Shown here: positions 25,641 through 35,289 of the stretch, one piece after another
Numbering within the stretch: the first letter of the stretch is position 1
Layout of the letters: each line of letters begins with the position of its first letter
NCBI RefSeq assembly: GCF_015223105.1
Contig: NZ_JADFTZ010000001.1
Span: forward strand, 744,001 to 808,000
Length of the DNA stretch: 64,000 bases
Reading direction: 5' to 3'
From: Flavobacterium proteolyticum
GTDB lineage: Bacteria > Bacteroidota > Bacteroidia > Flavobacteriales > Flavobacteriaceae
Notes under the pieces: generated by a model
Databases searched by the model: none
What the model saw: the letters and a program-made list of their open reading frames with translations, nothing else
Told to the model about the DNA's origin: nothing
Position numbers and translations under genes: made by a program

Positions 25641-27134
25641 TTGCAAAAATCGAAACTTCTTTTCAATTCAATCGCTGCGATAGGACAAGTTCTCGTCGTG
25701 GGAATTGTTTATTTGCTTTTGTATCGTTACTTATTGGTTACATTAGGAATTGAATTACTGGGTGTTTGGTCTTTAATCATTGCTTCAACCTCATTAGCTT
25801 TAATTGCTAATTTTGGCATCAGTACAAGTATCGTTAAATTTGTAGCCACTTATCAAACCCGAAACGATTTTGAAAGTTTAAAAAAACTGATTTTTACTGC
25901 TTCCGTTTTTATAATCGTTACGTATTCCATTATTTCGGTTATCATTTTAATAGCGGGAAGTTATGTTTTACCTCATTTTATTGAAACTCAATATCTACCA
26001 ATAGCATTAGAAATATTACCATTTTCACTAATCAGCTTAGTTATTAATGCCTTAGGAGGGGTTATTAGCAGCTGCTTAGATGGGATTCAAAAAAATTATA
26101 TTAAAAGCTATATTGTTAGCTTTACTTCTATCTTGCTTTTTGTTTTAAGCGTTTTACTCACTCCAAAATTTGGCTTGAAAGGATTAATTTTTGCCCAAAT
26201 TGTTCAAGCTGCAGTAGTCTTATTAACTTCCCTATACTTCTTGTCGAAATACATAAAAGGAATTTTTACCTTCCAATGGAACTGGTCAAAAAGCTTATTC
26301 AAAGAAATTATTGATTACGGCTTAAAAATGCAAGCTTTATCGTTCATGCAAATGTCATTTGAACCTATAACAAAAGCATTTTTAAGTAAATATGGTGGGT
26401 TAGCTATGGTGGGTTATTATGAAATGGCGAGCCGATTAGTAACACAATTGCGTGGTTTAATTGTAAGTGCTAACCAAGTTATTATTCCAGTTGTGGCTGA
26501 AGCAAAAGAAACCAATGAAGATTATGTAAAAACATTGTATATAAAAACGTTTTCAATAGTACTACTTTTTGATATTGTTTTAATTACAGGCATTATTATA
26601 ACAGCTCCACTAGTTTCCTTCTTGTGGATTGGAGAAATTGTTCCGTTTTTCTTGTTTGCTGTAGTTTTAAACAGCATTGTTGCCTTTGTTAATATTTGTA
26701 GCAATCCGGCATATTTTAGTTACTTAGGAGAAGGCAAATTGAATTGGTTGATTTATTCGTATTTAGCCATTACAATCATCAACCCTATTTTTGGTTATTT
26801 TTTAGGAGTTCATTTTGGCGGTTATGGTGTAATATTAGGTTGGAACGTTGCGTTTTTAATTGGTTCGTTATTGGTTTTGTTTTCTTACCAACATGAGAAC
26901 AAAATTTCATGGAAAAGCTTACTACTAAAAAATGACTTATTCTTTGTAATTTCAGCTATTGGTACAAGCTTTTTTGGATATTTTACCATAATTAGTTGGT
27001 TTAATGGTACTTTAAATTACTTATTTATCTGTATTTTTGTTTTATGTCTTATCTTTTTTGTTCTTTCATTTTTCAAGAACCAGTATTTGAAAAGTGTAAT
27101 CGGAAAAGTAATGCAATTATTTACAAAAAAATAA
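25641..27134 (+). CDS. Wzx-type polysaccharide flippase (MOP superfamily)
   Basis: 497 residues with about 12-14 membrane helices and no long loops. Flips undecaprenyl-linked repeat units to the periplasmic face. FGISTSIVKFVATYQTRND near 54-72, SSCLDGIQKNYIKSYIVS near 145 and YYEMASRLVTQLRGLIVSANQVIIP near 258-283 are typical of the family. Start is a TTG at 25641, 8 bp after the preceding stop; no ATG lies earlier than the first helix. Its stop is directly followed by the ATG of the GT2 gene. Confidence 0.9.
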   Translation: MQKSKLLFNSIAAIGQVLVVGIVYLLLYRYLLVTLGIELLGVWSLIIASTSLALIANFGISTSIVKFVATYQTRNDFESLKKLIFTASVFIIVTYSIISVIILIAGSYVLPHFIETQYLPIALEILPFSLISLVINALGGVISSCLDGIQKNYIKSYIVSFTSILLFVLSVLLTPKFGLKGLIFAQIVQAAVVLLTSLYFLSKYIKGIFTFQWNWSKSLFKEIIDYGLKMQALSFMQMSFEPITKAFLSKYGGLAMVGYYEMASRLVTQLRGLIVSANQVIIPVVAEAKETNEDYVKTLYIKTFSIVLLFDIVLITGIIITAPLVSFLWIGEIVPFFLFAVVLNSIVAFVNICSNPAYFSYLGEGKLNWLIYSYLAITIINPIFGYFLGVHFGGYGVILGWNVAFLIGSLLVLFSYQHENKISWKSLLLKNDLFFVISAIGTSFFGYFTIISWFNGTLNYLFICIFVLCLIFFVLSFFKNQYLKSVIGKVMQLFTKK

Positions 27135-27902
27135 ATGAGTACAACCCCATTTTTTAGCATCGTTACCGCTTCTTACAATAGCGAAAAAACAATTTCAGAT
27201 ACCATCACATCGGTACTAAACCTAGATTTTAAAGATTTTGAATACATCATAATTGATGGTAATTCGTCTGATAACACTTTGGAAATTATACAATCATTTG
27301 TACCCAAATTTGAAGCTAAAGGAGTTCCTTATAAATTTATCTCAGAAAAAGACAAGGGAATTTACGATGCTTGGAACAAAGGAATACAACTAAGTTCGGG
27401 GGAATGGATTAGTTTTTTGGGATCTGATGATATGTATATGGATGACGCATTAATTAATTATTCAAACAAAATTAATAAAAGTGATATTGGAACCAATTAT
27501 ATTTCCTCACAAGTAGAAATTATTGATGAAAAACACCAGTTTATAAGAGTAATTGGAAAGCCATTTGTTTGGGAAAAAGTTGTAAGAAATATGAACATTG
27601 CCCAAGTAGGTTCCTTTCATAAAAAGGAATTATTTGAAAAAGTGGGCAAATTTAGTACAGCATATAAAATTGTGGGCGACTTGGATTTTTATATACGTTG
27701 TAAAGATTATATTCAACCAGCGTTTTTTGAAAGCATCACGGCTAAGATGCAAAATGGCGGTGTGAGTAATCAAATTTATAAAGCCCTTAAAGAAGCACTT
27801 GTGGTGAAATTAAAATATGGGTATAACCCTAGTTTCTTATCCTATTTTGATTTCTATTTTTCCTTGTTGAAATGCTACATAAAACTTATACTAAAAAAAT
27901 AG
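27135..27902 (+). CDS. Glycosyltransferase family 2
   Basis: 255 residues, GT-A fold: FSIVTASYNSEKTISDTITS at 7-26, IIIDGNSSDNTLEII near 38-52, KDKGIYDAWNKGIQLSSGEW near 74-93 and LGSDDMY near 96 for the DXD-like motif. The IDGxSxDxT and KDxGIYDAxNKG wording is the WcaA/WcaE-like subgroup seen in colanic-acid-type clusters. Last gene of the gmd operon; no gap to wzx and a strong terminator directly at its stop. Confidence 0.92.
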   Translation: MSTTPFFSIVTASYNSEKTISDTITSVLNLDFKDFEYIIIDGNSSDNTLEIIQSFVPKFEAKGVPYKFISEKDKGIYDAWNKGIQLSSGEWISFLGSDDMYMDDALINYSNKINKSDIGTNYISSQVEIIDEKHQFIRVIGKPFVWEKVVRNMNIAQVGSFHKKELFEKVGKFSTAYKIVGDLDFYIRCKDYIQPAFFESITAKMQNGGVSNQIYKALKEALVVKLKYGYNPSFLSYFDFYFSLLKCYIKLILKK

Positions 27903-27932
27903 GGAGCTAAAATTTAGCTCCCTATTTTTTTT
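27900..27932 (+). terminator. Strong intrinsic terminator ending the gmd-colD-wzx operon
   Basis: AGGGAGCTAAA / TTTAGCTCCCT perfect inverted repeat overlapping the stop codon, then eight T residues. Confidence 0.93.
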
Positions 27933-27947
27933 ATAATATTTAAAACG

Positions 27948-28493
27948 TTATTCTACTTTTTTAGCGTATAATGTTTCGATTTGTTTCTTTAAGTCTACTG
28001 TTGAACCTAAGATTGGATCATAAGGTTCTCCTTCTAATAATTTAATTTTAGCAGTTGTATTTACAGTATCAATTTCAACTTGAGTGTTAGGATAAAAATA
28101 CTTGAAAAAATCTGCTGTAGTTCCTTCAATTTTTTTGTCTAAATACTCGATTTTAAAGCTTTTGAAAGGAACTTGCTTTAATTCTTTATTAGCTCCAATA
28201 TCGAATCGTAAAGACATTGGCATAGCTTCTTTTGGTAATTCAAAAACTAAATCTTGTGGCTGAGTACTACCTTTGATGTTTATAGTTACTGCATCTTCTG
28301 GAGCAAAATTATCTCCTCCATCTTCATTGTAAAAAACTTGAAAAGTATCATCTTTTTCAACTACTGCGTTGAATGTAACTGTAAATGTCTTAGACTCTGC
28401 TTTTGCAGTTTCATTTGTATCAACTGCTTTGTCATCTTTACATGAAGTAAATAAAACACTAAGTAATAATCCTGATAAAATAAATGCTTTCAT
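27948..28493 (-). CDS. Predicted lipoprotein, function unknown
   Basis: 181 residues. Lipoprotein signal MKAFILSGLLLSVLFTSC with the lipobox cysteine at 18, then an acidic/threonine-rich linker and a probable beta-rich domain. Nothing catalytic is visible and the family is not recognised. Own promoter word upstream, so it is probably separate from the DUF6311 gene 58 bp further up on the same strand. Confidence 0.75.
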   Translation of the reverse strand: MKAFILSGLLLSVLFTSCKDDKAVDTNETAKAESKTFTVTFNAVVEKDDTFQVFYNEDGGDNFAPEDAVTINIKGSTQPQDLVFELPKEAMPMSLRFDIGANKELKQVPFKSFKIEYLDKKIEGTTADFFKYFYPNTQVEIDTVNTTAKIKLLEGEPYDPILGSTVDLKKQIETLYAKKVE

Positions 28494-28513
28494 TTTTTGA
28501 TTTTATTTTTGTG

Positions 28514-28521
28514 CAAATATA
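28514..28521 (-). promoter_or_regulatory. Bacteroidota -7 promoter element for the lipoprotein
   Basis: TATATTTG on the minus strand, 20 bases upstream of the lipoprotein ATG. Confidence 0.5.
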
Positions 28522-28551
28522 TAATTTTTTGAATTGCAATTCGTTTTTTTT

Positions 28552-31059
28552 TTATAAAGTTAATTTTTTTTCAAATTGCTTATAATGAGAACTCTTCTCA
28601 TTTGTATCTTCAATGATAACTCCTACTCTGTATTCACCTTTTGGTAATTCTTTTGTTAGAAACTTAAATTCAAATCCAGAATAATCATAATTATATTTAT
28701 TCTCATTAGCTAAAGTAACATCGTTTCTTGTAACTAAATTAGTGTCATATAAATACATCTTAGATTTGGATAATAAAACTATTTTTATTTTACAATTTAT
28801 TGAGTTTCTCTTTTCTAAAGCCGCCCAACCACTCATTTTTATAAAATTATTTTTGTTTTCAATGGTTTCTAAATTAGACATAATTATTGATTTAGAATCT
28901 GGTAATTTATTAATTAAAGTAAATGTTTGATATTTTCTTTTTCCAACTTCTGATAACTTATCTGTTTTAGAATAATGATATTTCCCGTTTTGATCTTTAA
29001 TTACTATTCCTAGCTCATAAGATTGCTTAGGAAGTTTTTCCGTAAATAATGTAGTAGAAAATCCTGAATTATCTAAATTTCCTTTTTTGTAAACCGCAGT
29101 AATGTCACCTCTTGAAACAGCAGTTGTTGGAAAAAGATATGTTTTACCTTTGTTTGTTAATGCAATGAAAATAGAATCATTTAAATTAGTAGAAACTGAT
29201 TTGTTAAAAGCCCAGCCACTAATCTGCATTACATCATCTTCAAATGAATAAGCTTCTACATTAAACTGGATGTTTTCTTTTGAATTCCAATTATTAGCAA
29301 CTTCCTTAAAACTCATGTTTTTTAAATATGAATTCTTAACAGAATCTATATACTTTAAATTGAGTTCACTTGAGATAAAATCAGTTTTTAAACTTGTTCC
29401 CTTTGAATAAATAGCAATAAAGCCATCAAGACGTTTTAAATTAACTTTATCTTTATAAATCAATACGTTAAAATCTTTAAGATTGGCAGCGTTAGTTATA
29501 TAAATTCTATTTTTAGCAATTTCTCCACTTTTCAATGAATTGATTATTGAATCTTTAAAGATTTGTCCTTCAACAACATTCTCTCTGGCCACATAACCAA
29601 TTGAAATGGGTTTGTGAGATTTTAATGCAACATACATCAAATCTTGATAATCCATATTATAAACCATGTTATTGGTATAAGCTGGATAAGTTATTACCTC
29701 ATCAAAATTTTCTAACAACAATTTCCATTTCTCCTCATCTAATTTTGAATCAAATGAACCATATTTTAAATCTCTAGAAGTTAGTAAATTTTCTATATCA
29801 TATAATTGAAAAAACGTCAAACCAACAAAAACAAAATACTTAACATATGTATTAAATTTTAATTTATTAAAAATCAAAATTGAACCTATAATTAATAAAT
29901 AATAAAAAGGCCAAGAAAATCTACCATTTGCTCTAAAAATATTTCCTAGCTTTTCGATAATACCTAATGTTGGATATTTAAACAAAACTTGCTCTCCATA
30001 AGTTACAATATTAGTTATTGCAAAAAATAACATTAATGTACAAAGCAATATTAATGGTAATAAATATTGATGGTTTTTGTTAACCTTTTTAGTAACAATA
30101 AAATATTGAAACACAAAAATTGAAGTGATTACTAAAAACAATAATCCAAGTCCAAGATATCCAAATCCTTCATGCTGTAAATCAGTTACCATTCCTAAAT
30201 GTGGTATGAATTTTGAATAATGACCATAAGAATTAAAGAATGAATTCAAATTAAATCCATACTGACCATAAATATTTCCTACATCAAGATTAGTGGCTTT
30301 ATTGAATTCAATTAATCCAAATATTATCCAAAAAAACAAACCTGAAGCGATTGATAAAAAGGGTAACAAAAAAACTTGTTTTATTAAAATCGATTTTTCA
30401 TAATAATAGTTTTTTATAGCCAATACAATATTAAAGCCCGCCACCATAATAGCTAAATATGGGTTTATTGTTGCACTTAAAAAAAATAATATCCCTTGTT
30501 TTTTATAATTACTTACTGCGTTTTCTTTAGTTGTAGGAACCAAATAATAATAAAAAGATCCTAAAATAAGCCAATGAGCACACAAAGCAGGATGCATACC
30601 TCTAAAAACAATTACAGGATTTGTAACAATTAGAACTGCTGCTATATAGATAACTAAATTACTTACTTTAAATAATTTTAATATTTTAGTAGTATAAAAA
30701 GCATTTAAAAACAAACAAGATAATAACCAGATTCCAAAATATTGAAAATCTTCAGGAAGTAAAAAAGAAAAAATCTTGAAAACAAAAGCCAATAGTGGAA
30801 TTGAATCTGTAAATCCAACATTAGTACCTACAGGATAATAAAAATTATCCATTTTACCTAAAGGAAAACTCCAGTCGGCATCTCTATAATAAGCCCATCC
30901 CAAATAATGCTGACCCCAATCATGGTACATCGACATTAACCAACTTATATTGGTTGGAATTAATGTTTCTAAACCATAAATAACGTCGTAAGCTATAAAT
31001 GAAATTAAAAATAAAATAAAATAAACAATCTTGTTTCCCTTCAATATTCTATTTTTCAT
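28552..31059 (-). CDS. DUF6311-type multi-pass membrane protein with two C-terminal repeats
   Basis: 835 residues. The first ~410 carry about 10-11 membrane helices; the N-terminal loop HDWGQHYLGWAYYRD and NPVIVFRGMHPALCAHWL resemble GT-C/YfhO-like glycosyltransferases. The rest is soluble and probably extracytoplasmic, ending in two related ~95-residue units (about 603-700 and 727-835), each with GWA, a V-T/S-R-x-D-V/I-T stretch, SGF and LPK-x2-Y. A sugar or lipid-modifying role is inferred. Its start overlaps the GtrB-like gene by 11 bp, so it ends the long leftward operon. Confidence 0.75.
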   Translation of the reverse strand: MKNRILKGNKIVYFILFLISFIAYDVIYGLETLIPTNISWLMSMYHDWGQHYLGWAYYRDADWSFPLGKMDNFYYPVGTNVGFTDSIPLLAFVFKIFSFLLPEDFQYFGIWLLSCLFLNAFYTTKILKLFKVSNLVIYIAAVLIVTNPVIVFRGMHPALCAHWLILGSFYYYLVPTTKENAVSNYKKQGILFFLSATINPYLAIMVAGFNIVLAIKNYYYEKSILIKQVFLLPFLSIASGLFFWIIFGLIEFNKATNLDVGNIYGQYGFNLNSFFNSYGHYSKFIPHLGMVTDLQHEGFGYLGLGLLFLVITSIFVFQYFIVTKKVNKNHQYLLPLILLCTLMLFFAITNIVTYGEQVLFKYPTLGIIEKLGNIFRANGRFSWPFYYLLIIGSILIFNKLKFNTYVKYFVFVGLTFFQLYDIENLLTSRDLKYGSFDSKLDEEKWKLLLENFDEVITYPAYTNNMVYNMDYQDLMYVALKSHKPISIGYVARENVVEGQIFKDSIINSLKSGEIAKNRIYITNAANLKDFNVLIYKDKVNLKRLDGFIAIYSKGTSLKTDFISSELNLKYIDSVKNSYLKNMSFKEVANNWNSKENIQFNVEAYSFEDDVMQISGWAFNKSVSTNLNDSIFIALTNKGKTYLFPTTAVSRGDITAVYKKGNLDNSGFSTTLFTEKLPKQSYELGIVIKDQNGKYHYSKTDKLSEVGKRKYQTFTLINKLPDSKSIIMSNLETIENKNNFIKMSGWAALEKRNSINCKIKIVLLSKSKMYLYDTNLVTRNDVTLANENKYNYDYSGFEFKFLTKELPKGEYRVGVIIEDTNEKSSHYKQFEKKLTL

Positions 31060-32008
31060 ATGATATATCTTCTATAAAATCTTTGTAAATTTTTGGATTA
31101 GGTGCGCTTATATTTTTTCTTGAACTTAATTGCAATAACAATACAATTAAAGTAACTGAAAACAATTGTAAAATTATGCCTGATATAATCAAAATCAAGC
31201 TTGAAGCCCAACCTGGAATGGCATTATCTGTAAATAATTTTTGATACAAAATAAATAAAACCGAAACAAAACAAATTCCGATTCCATAAAGCGAATATCT
31301 TAATATTCTCAAGGATAAAAAATCAAAATAAACAGCAATAGAACTTAATCCGTGAATTATTAAACTATTAAAATTCATTTTTGAAACGCCTTTGTAACGC
31401 TTTCCTCTGTCGAGTAAAACTTTTTCAAAAGGAATTTTAGATTGGATAATTCCGCCCGAATAATGGTTCCAAATGTTATTTTGATGTACTACTTTTGAAA
31501 GTAACTTTTTTGGAATTACACTGAAATTTCCAAAGCTGATCTTTTGTCCTGTTAGGAAATAGAATAAGTATTTATAAAAGAAATACCCTATTTTAAAAAA
31601 CGTAGATTCTTGACGTTTTTTTCGTTGGGCGAAAATGATTTTCTTTTCCTGTTCTTGTTCTGCTTTATTGATTAATTCTTTTATGTCTTGAGGCTTATCT
31701 TCACCATCACTATCCATTACCACAACAAAATCATAATCGGATACTTCATTGTAAATATATTGCAACCCAACAGCAATAGCTCTTTGGTGTCCAATGTTTA
31801 TTTTTAAATTTAAAACCGTAGCAGATATATTCTTGTAATCAAAATCTTCAGGAATATCTTCAGTTGAACCATCATTAACGGCTACTATAAAAAAATTGTA
31901 AGTACTAAAATTTTGTTTTAAAAGACTTATTTCTTGAATCAAAACAGCAAAGCTTTCCCAATCGTTATAAATGGGTGTAAGGCAATAGATGTTCTTGTTT
32001 TGATTCAT
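31049..32008 (-). CDS. Glycosyltransferase family 2, GtrB/dolichol-phosphate-sugar synthase-like
   Basis: 319 residues. GT-A domain at 1-220: LTPIYNDWESFAVLI, FFIVAVNDGSTED, LNIGHQRAIAVGLQYIY and VVMDSDGEDKPQDI, the metal site. Two membrane helices follow at about 235-258 and 270-295. This architecture fits enzymes that load a sugar on polyprenyl phosphate for a GT-C partner; the multi-pass DUF6311 protein directly downstream (11-bp overlap) is a natural candidate partner. Confidence 0.87.
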   Translation of the reverse strand: MNQNKNIYCLTPIYNDWESFAVLIQEISLLKQNFSTYNFFIVAVNDGSTEDIPEDFDYKNISATVLNLKINIGHQRAIAVGLQYIYNEVSDYDFVVVMDSDGEDKPQDIKELINKAEQEQEKKIIFAQRKKRQESTFFKIGYFFYKYLFYFLTGQKISFGNFSVIPKKLLSKVVHQNNIWNHYSGGIIQSKIPFEKVLLDRGKRYKGVSKMNFNSLIIHGLSSIAVYFDFLSLRILRYSLYGIGICFVSVLFILYQKLFTDNAIPGWASSLILIISGIILQLFSVTLIVLLLQLSSRKNISAPNPKIYKDFIEDISYEK

Positions 32009-32010
32009 AT

Positions 32011-32781
32011 TTAATAAATTACTCTTCCTCGATACACTTCATCCACATTTACAACGGGAGGTACATTTTTTAAAACAACATTTCCTGTTGCAAAAATAGT
32101 TCCTTCTATTTTTTGAATTGGATATACAAACATATCGTTTGAACCTCTGTGATATAATTTTATATTTTCAGCTCGTAAGTTTTCTCCATAAAAACGTCCA
32201 TCTCCAAAGTAAAAATTTAATAACATTTCTGAACAATGTCCAGAAATATAAAAATTGGAAACATTATTACTTTCCACAACTAATTGCCCATTATCAACTG
32301 TTATGTGGAAGTCTGCAGTTCCTGCCCCATCACCATCATCACCAATTGAAAACAAACGAATAATTGGTGAGTGCAATATTCCATCAGACTGTATTTTTTG
32401 TTCTGTTTTACAATGTAATTCTAACTCTTGAACTAAAGGTAAAATAGTTCCATCAGGAATCGTTATATAAACTATTGTTTGTCCGTAATCCCTAGCAATA
32501 TTACAAGAAGAATTATCTTTAATCACAAGCATATTTCCTTCTAACTTTACATCTAAGTTATCAATGATGTTTTCTGATGTTTTTATTTTAACTTCATAAT
32601 TAGGTCCTTCTTTAACAACCAACCCAACACCATCATATACTTTTATTCTAGAAAAACCTTCAAAAGGAAAAGTTTGCGTAATTTGATTGCCATTTCCTTT
32701 AAAACAATCTTCGGAAATACCACAGCTTGTTACCAAAATTAGGCAACACAAAGTAACTATATGTAAAATAAATTTTCTCAT
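32011..32781 (-). CDS. GIN-domain (DUF2807) lipoprotein
   Basis: 256 residues. Signal peptide with lipobox LVTSCG, cysteine near residue 20, then a right-handed beta-helix-like GIN domain: FPFEGFSRIKVYDGVGLVVKEG at the head and repeated short strands. Such proteins sit in the periplasm or at the outer membrane; their function is unknown. It lies between the PagL-like deacylase (1-bp gap) and the GtrB-like gene (2-bp gap), so it belongs to the rhamnose operon. Confidence 0.82.
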   Translation of the reverse strand: MRKFILHIVTLCCLILVTSCGISEDCFKGNGNQITQTFPFEGFSRIKVYDGVGLVVKEGPNYEVKIKTSENIIDNLDVKLEGNMLVIKDNSSCNIARDYGQTIVYITIPDGTILPLVQELELHCKTEQKIQSDGILHSPIIRLFSIGDDGDGAGTADFHITVDNGQLVVESNNVSNFYISGHCSEMLLNFYFGDGRFYGENLRAENIKLYHRGSNDMFVYPIQKIEGTIFATGNVVLKNVPPVVNVDEVYRGRVIY

Positions 32782-32782
32782 C

Positions 32783-33880
32783 TTATAATCGTACTCCTAG
32801 GGTAGCTTCTATTGCTTCGGCTCTTCCGCCGTGAGTTTTTAATCCAACTCCTGTAAAAAAGTTTTTGTAAAGATAATATTTTGCTCCGATTCTTTGATAA
32901 ATATCAATTTCATAATCAAATGGCTTATAAACATAATAGCCAAGTTGTGTTTCAATGGAAAGTTTATTAATAAATAATTCGTGTCCAACAAATAATCCAA
33001 CTCTCTTATAATCGGTATCAGCGTCTGCATATGATTCATGTCCAGGAGGAAAAGCCACCGAAACAAAATCAATATAATCTTTCAAATATCTTGAAAAGAA
33101 AACATCGGTTCCTAATTGTAAAGCACTTTTTCTTCCTATCCTTTTATCGGCATATAAACCGATGTGATAAAATTGACGCTGTCCTAAATTTGGAACTGGT
33201 CCTTCAGAAATACCCGTTCTAAAAGCAATGTTATACTTAATTCGTTCTTTATACGTTGATGATGCTGGTAAAGAATCCTTAATGTATTCTTGCTTTTCAC
33301 CTAAATTATAGTTTAATCCAACGTTTAATGCAATGGTGTTAATTCCGCTATTTGGAGCTTTGAATCTTCCGTTTGAAAAATGTGTTAGCATAAATCCTGC
33401 TTGAAAACCAATTCGATTAATAAGATTTTCTTTTTTATACTGCAACATAAAGTAGGTATTATCCATCACTTTAGTTCCAAAAGCGTTATTTTTATTGTTG
33501 GTTTCCTTATCATAAGGACTCGATGTCATCCCAATTCCTTGTGAAATTCGAAACATTAAATTTCGATTAAAAAAGTAAAAATTATAGTGTAATCCTAAGG
33601 CCACATTATACCCTAAATATTGATTTTTAAAGTCTAAATAGTGAAATGAAATTCCATAATCTGGATAATTATAAACTTGCTCCCATTCTTTTTTACCAAA
33701 AGTTTTCCAGTTGTAACTTACTAAAAATCCATCCGGATGACCTGAAATCAAATGCCCAACATCTTCTGAATGTTTTATAATATTTCCTCTAAAAAGTTGA
33801 ACATCAAAATAACCCGATGATTTCTCTTGAGAGAAAGACAATGCCACTGAAAAACAGATAAAAAGTAAAGCTTTTTTCAT
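32783..33880 (-). CDS. PagL-like lipid A 3-O-deacylase (acyloxyacyl hydrolase family)
   Basis: 365 residues from the ATG at 33880. Signal peptide MKKALLFICFSVALSFSQ, then an outer-membrane beta-barrel. THFSNGRFKAPNSGIN near 166-181 is the PagL active-site region: H167 and S169 match the catalytic His-x-Ser pair, with N170 next. It is longer than classical PagL (about 185), as usual in Bacteroidota. Deacylation of lipid A at position 3 is inferred; the classical glutamate of the triad is not obvious. Its ATG overlaps the rfbD stop by one base. Confidence 0.82.
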   Translation of the reverse strand: MKKALLFICFSVALSFSQEKSSGYFDVQLFRGNIIKHSEDVGHLISGHPDGFLVSYNWKTFGKKEWEQVYNYPDYGISFHYLDFKNQYLGYNVALGLHYNFYFFNRNLMFRISQGIGMTSSPYDKETNNKNNAFGTKVMDNTYFMLQYKKENLINRIGFQAGFMLTHFSNGRFKAPNSGINTIALNVGLNYNLGEKQEYIKDSLPASSTYKERIKYNIAFRTGISEGPVPNLGQRQFYHIGLYADKRIGRKSALQLGTDVFFSRYLKDYIDFVSVAFPPGHESYADADTDYKRVGLFVGHELFINKLSIETQLGYYVYKPFDYEIDIYQRIGAKYYLYKNFFTGVGLKTHGGRAEAIEATLGVRL

Positions 33881-34743
33881 TAATTTAAATGGTTTAAACT
33901 TACGGTTAAACTTTCTTTCCAATCTTTAATTTCAACTCCAAAAACCTTTTTTATCTTCTTTTTATCCAAAACACTATAAGCAGGTCTTTTAGCTGGCGTT
34001 GGATAGGAATCTGTTGGAATAGGCTTCAAATCAATCTCTATTCCTTTTTGATGGAATATTGTTGCCGCAAAATCGTACCAAGAACAAACGCCTTCGTTTG
34101 AAAAATTATAGATCCCGAAAACTTCGTGTGACTCAGTCTGACAAGATGTAATTATTTTTAGTAAAACCTCAGCTAAATCAACCGCATTTGTAGGTGTACC
34201 AATTTGGTCGTTTACAACAGATAAGTTATCTCGTTCCGAAGCCAAACGTAACATCGTTTTCATGAAATTATTTGCAAATTGAGAATACACCCAAGAAGTT
34301 CTTACAATGAAATGTTTTTCCCAATTTTTTTGAATGGCAATCTCTCCATCTAATTTCGTTTGTCCGTAAATACTTTTCGGATTTGGAACATCGGTTTCTA
34401 AATAAGGAACTTTTGAAGTACCATCAAAAATAAAATCTGTAGAAATATGAACTAAAATAGTATCGAATTCTTTACAAACTTTGGCTAAATTTTCAGGACC
34501 AACAGCGTTAATTAAATGCGCTTTATCCGATTCACTTTCAGCTTTATCAACAGCAGTATAAGCGGCTGTATTGATACAAAAATGAGGTTGGTGTTTTGCA
34601 AAAACTACTTTACAATTTTCAATATTAGTAATATCCATTTCTTGAAAATCGGTATATACAAACTCAATATTTGGATATTTATTAGCAATAAACTGTATCG
34701 ATTGTCCTAATTGACCGTTAGCTCCCGTTACTAATACTACCAT
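33880..34743 (-). CDS. rfbD: dTDP-4-dehydrorhamnose reductase
   Basis: 287 residues. Last step to dTDP-L-rhamnose. NADPH-binding GANGQLGQSIQ at 7-17, INTAAYTAVDKAES near 57, STDFIFDG near 101 and YGQTKLDGE near 126 with the catalytic tyrosine and lysine; RTSWVYS near 149. Overlaps rfbC by 7 bp upstream and the PagL-like gene by 1 bp downstream. Confidence 0.95.
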   Translation of the reverse strand: MVVLVTGANGQLGQSIQFIANKYPNIEFVYTDFQEMDITNIENCKVVFAKHQPHFCINTAAYTAVDKAESESDKAHLINAVGPENLAKVCKEFDTILVHISTDFIFDGTSKVPYLETDVPNPKSIYGQTKLDGEIAIQKNWEKHFIVRTSWVYSQFANNFMKTMLRLASERDNLSVVNDQIGTPTNAVDLAEVLLKIITSCQTESHEVFGIYNFSNEGVCSWYDFAATIFHQKGIEIDLKPIPTDSYPTPAKRPAYSVLDKKKIKKVFGVEIKDWKESLTVSLNHLN

Positions 34744-35288
34744 ACTTTCTTAGTGTTTTCAAGATTAGGTAATATTTGATCTTTGTCGGAAATTATCAAT
34801 TCATTCAAAGGAAAATTCCAATTGATATTAACGGTTGGGTCATTGTAAATTAATCCGCCCTCGCTTTCTTTATTATAAAAATTATCGCATTTATAAAAGA
34901 AAGTTGCGGTTTCAGATAACACTAAAAAACCATGTGCAAAACCTCTTGGAACAAAAAACTGTTTTTGATTTTCTGCAGAAAGCAACACTGCTTCATATTG
35001 ACCGTATGTTTCAGAATTAGGTCTTAAATCAACAGCTACATCTAAAACTTCACCTTGTAAAACACGAACTAGTTTGGCTTGCGCATGTTCGCCACATTGG
35101 TAATGCAATCCTCTCAAAACACCTTTAGTGGAAAACGATTGGTTATCTTGAACAAAAGTTACTTTATGCCCTACTCCATCTTGAAAAGTTTTTTCATTAA
35201 AACTTTCCATGAAGTAACCACGTTCGTCTTTAAATATTTTGGGTTCAAGGATAAAACATCCTTTTAGTTTGGTCTCTATAAATGTCAT
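34737..35288 (-). CDS. rfbC: dTDP-4-dehydrorhamnose 3,5-epimerase
   Basis: 183 residues, the usual length. Cupin-type epimerase with RGYFMESFNE near 24, GVLRGLHYQ near 56 containing the catalytic histidine, and VPRGFAHGFLVLSE near 113. Converts dTDP-4-keto-6-deoxyglucose to the L-lyxo form. It is separated from rfbA by 85 bp that contain a word-like repeat, the only real gap inside this operon. Confidence 0.96.
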   Translation of the reverse strand: MTFIETKLKGCFILEPKIFKDERGYFMESFNEKTFQDGVGHKVTFVQDNQSFSTKGVLRGLHYQCGEHAQAKLVRVLQGEVLDVAVDLRPNSETYGQYEAVLLSAENQKQFFVPRGFAHGFLVLSETATFFYKCDNFYNKESEGGLIYNDPTVNINWNFPLNELIISDKDQILPNLENTKKVW

Positions 35289-35289
35289 A

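Noticed and set aside
32118..32363. Plus-strand frame with a five-histidine run
   Set aside because: Antisense to a GDGDGAG stretch of the GIN lipoprotein; the histidines are a frame artefact.
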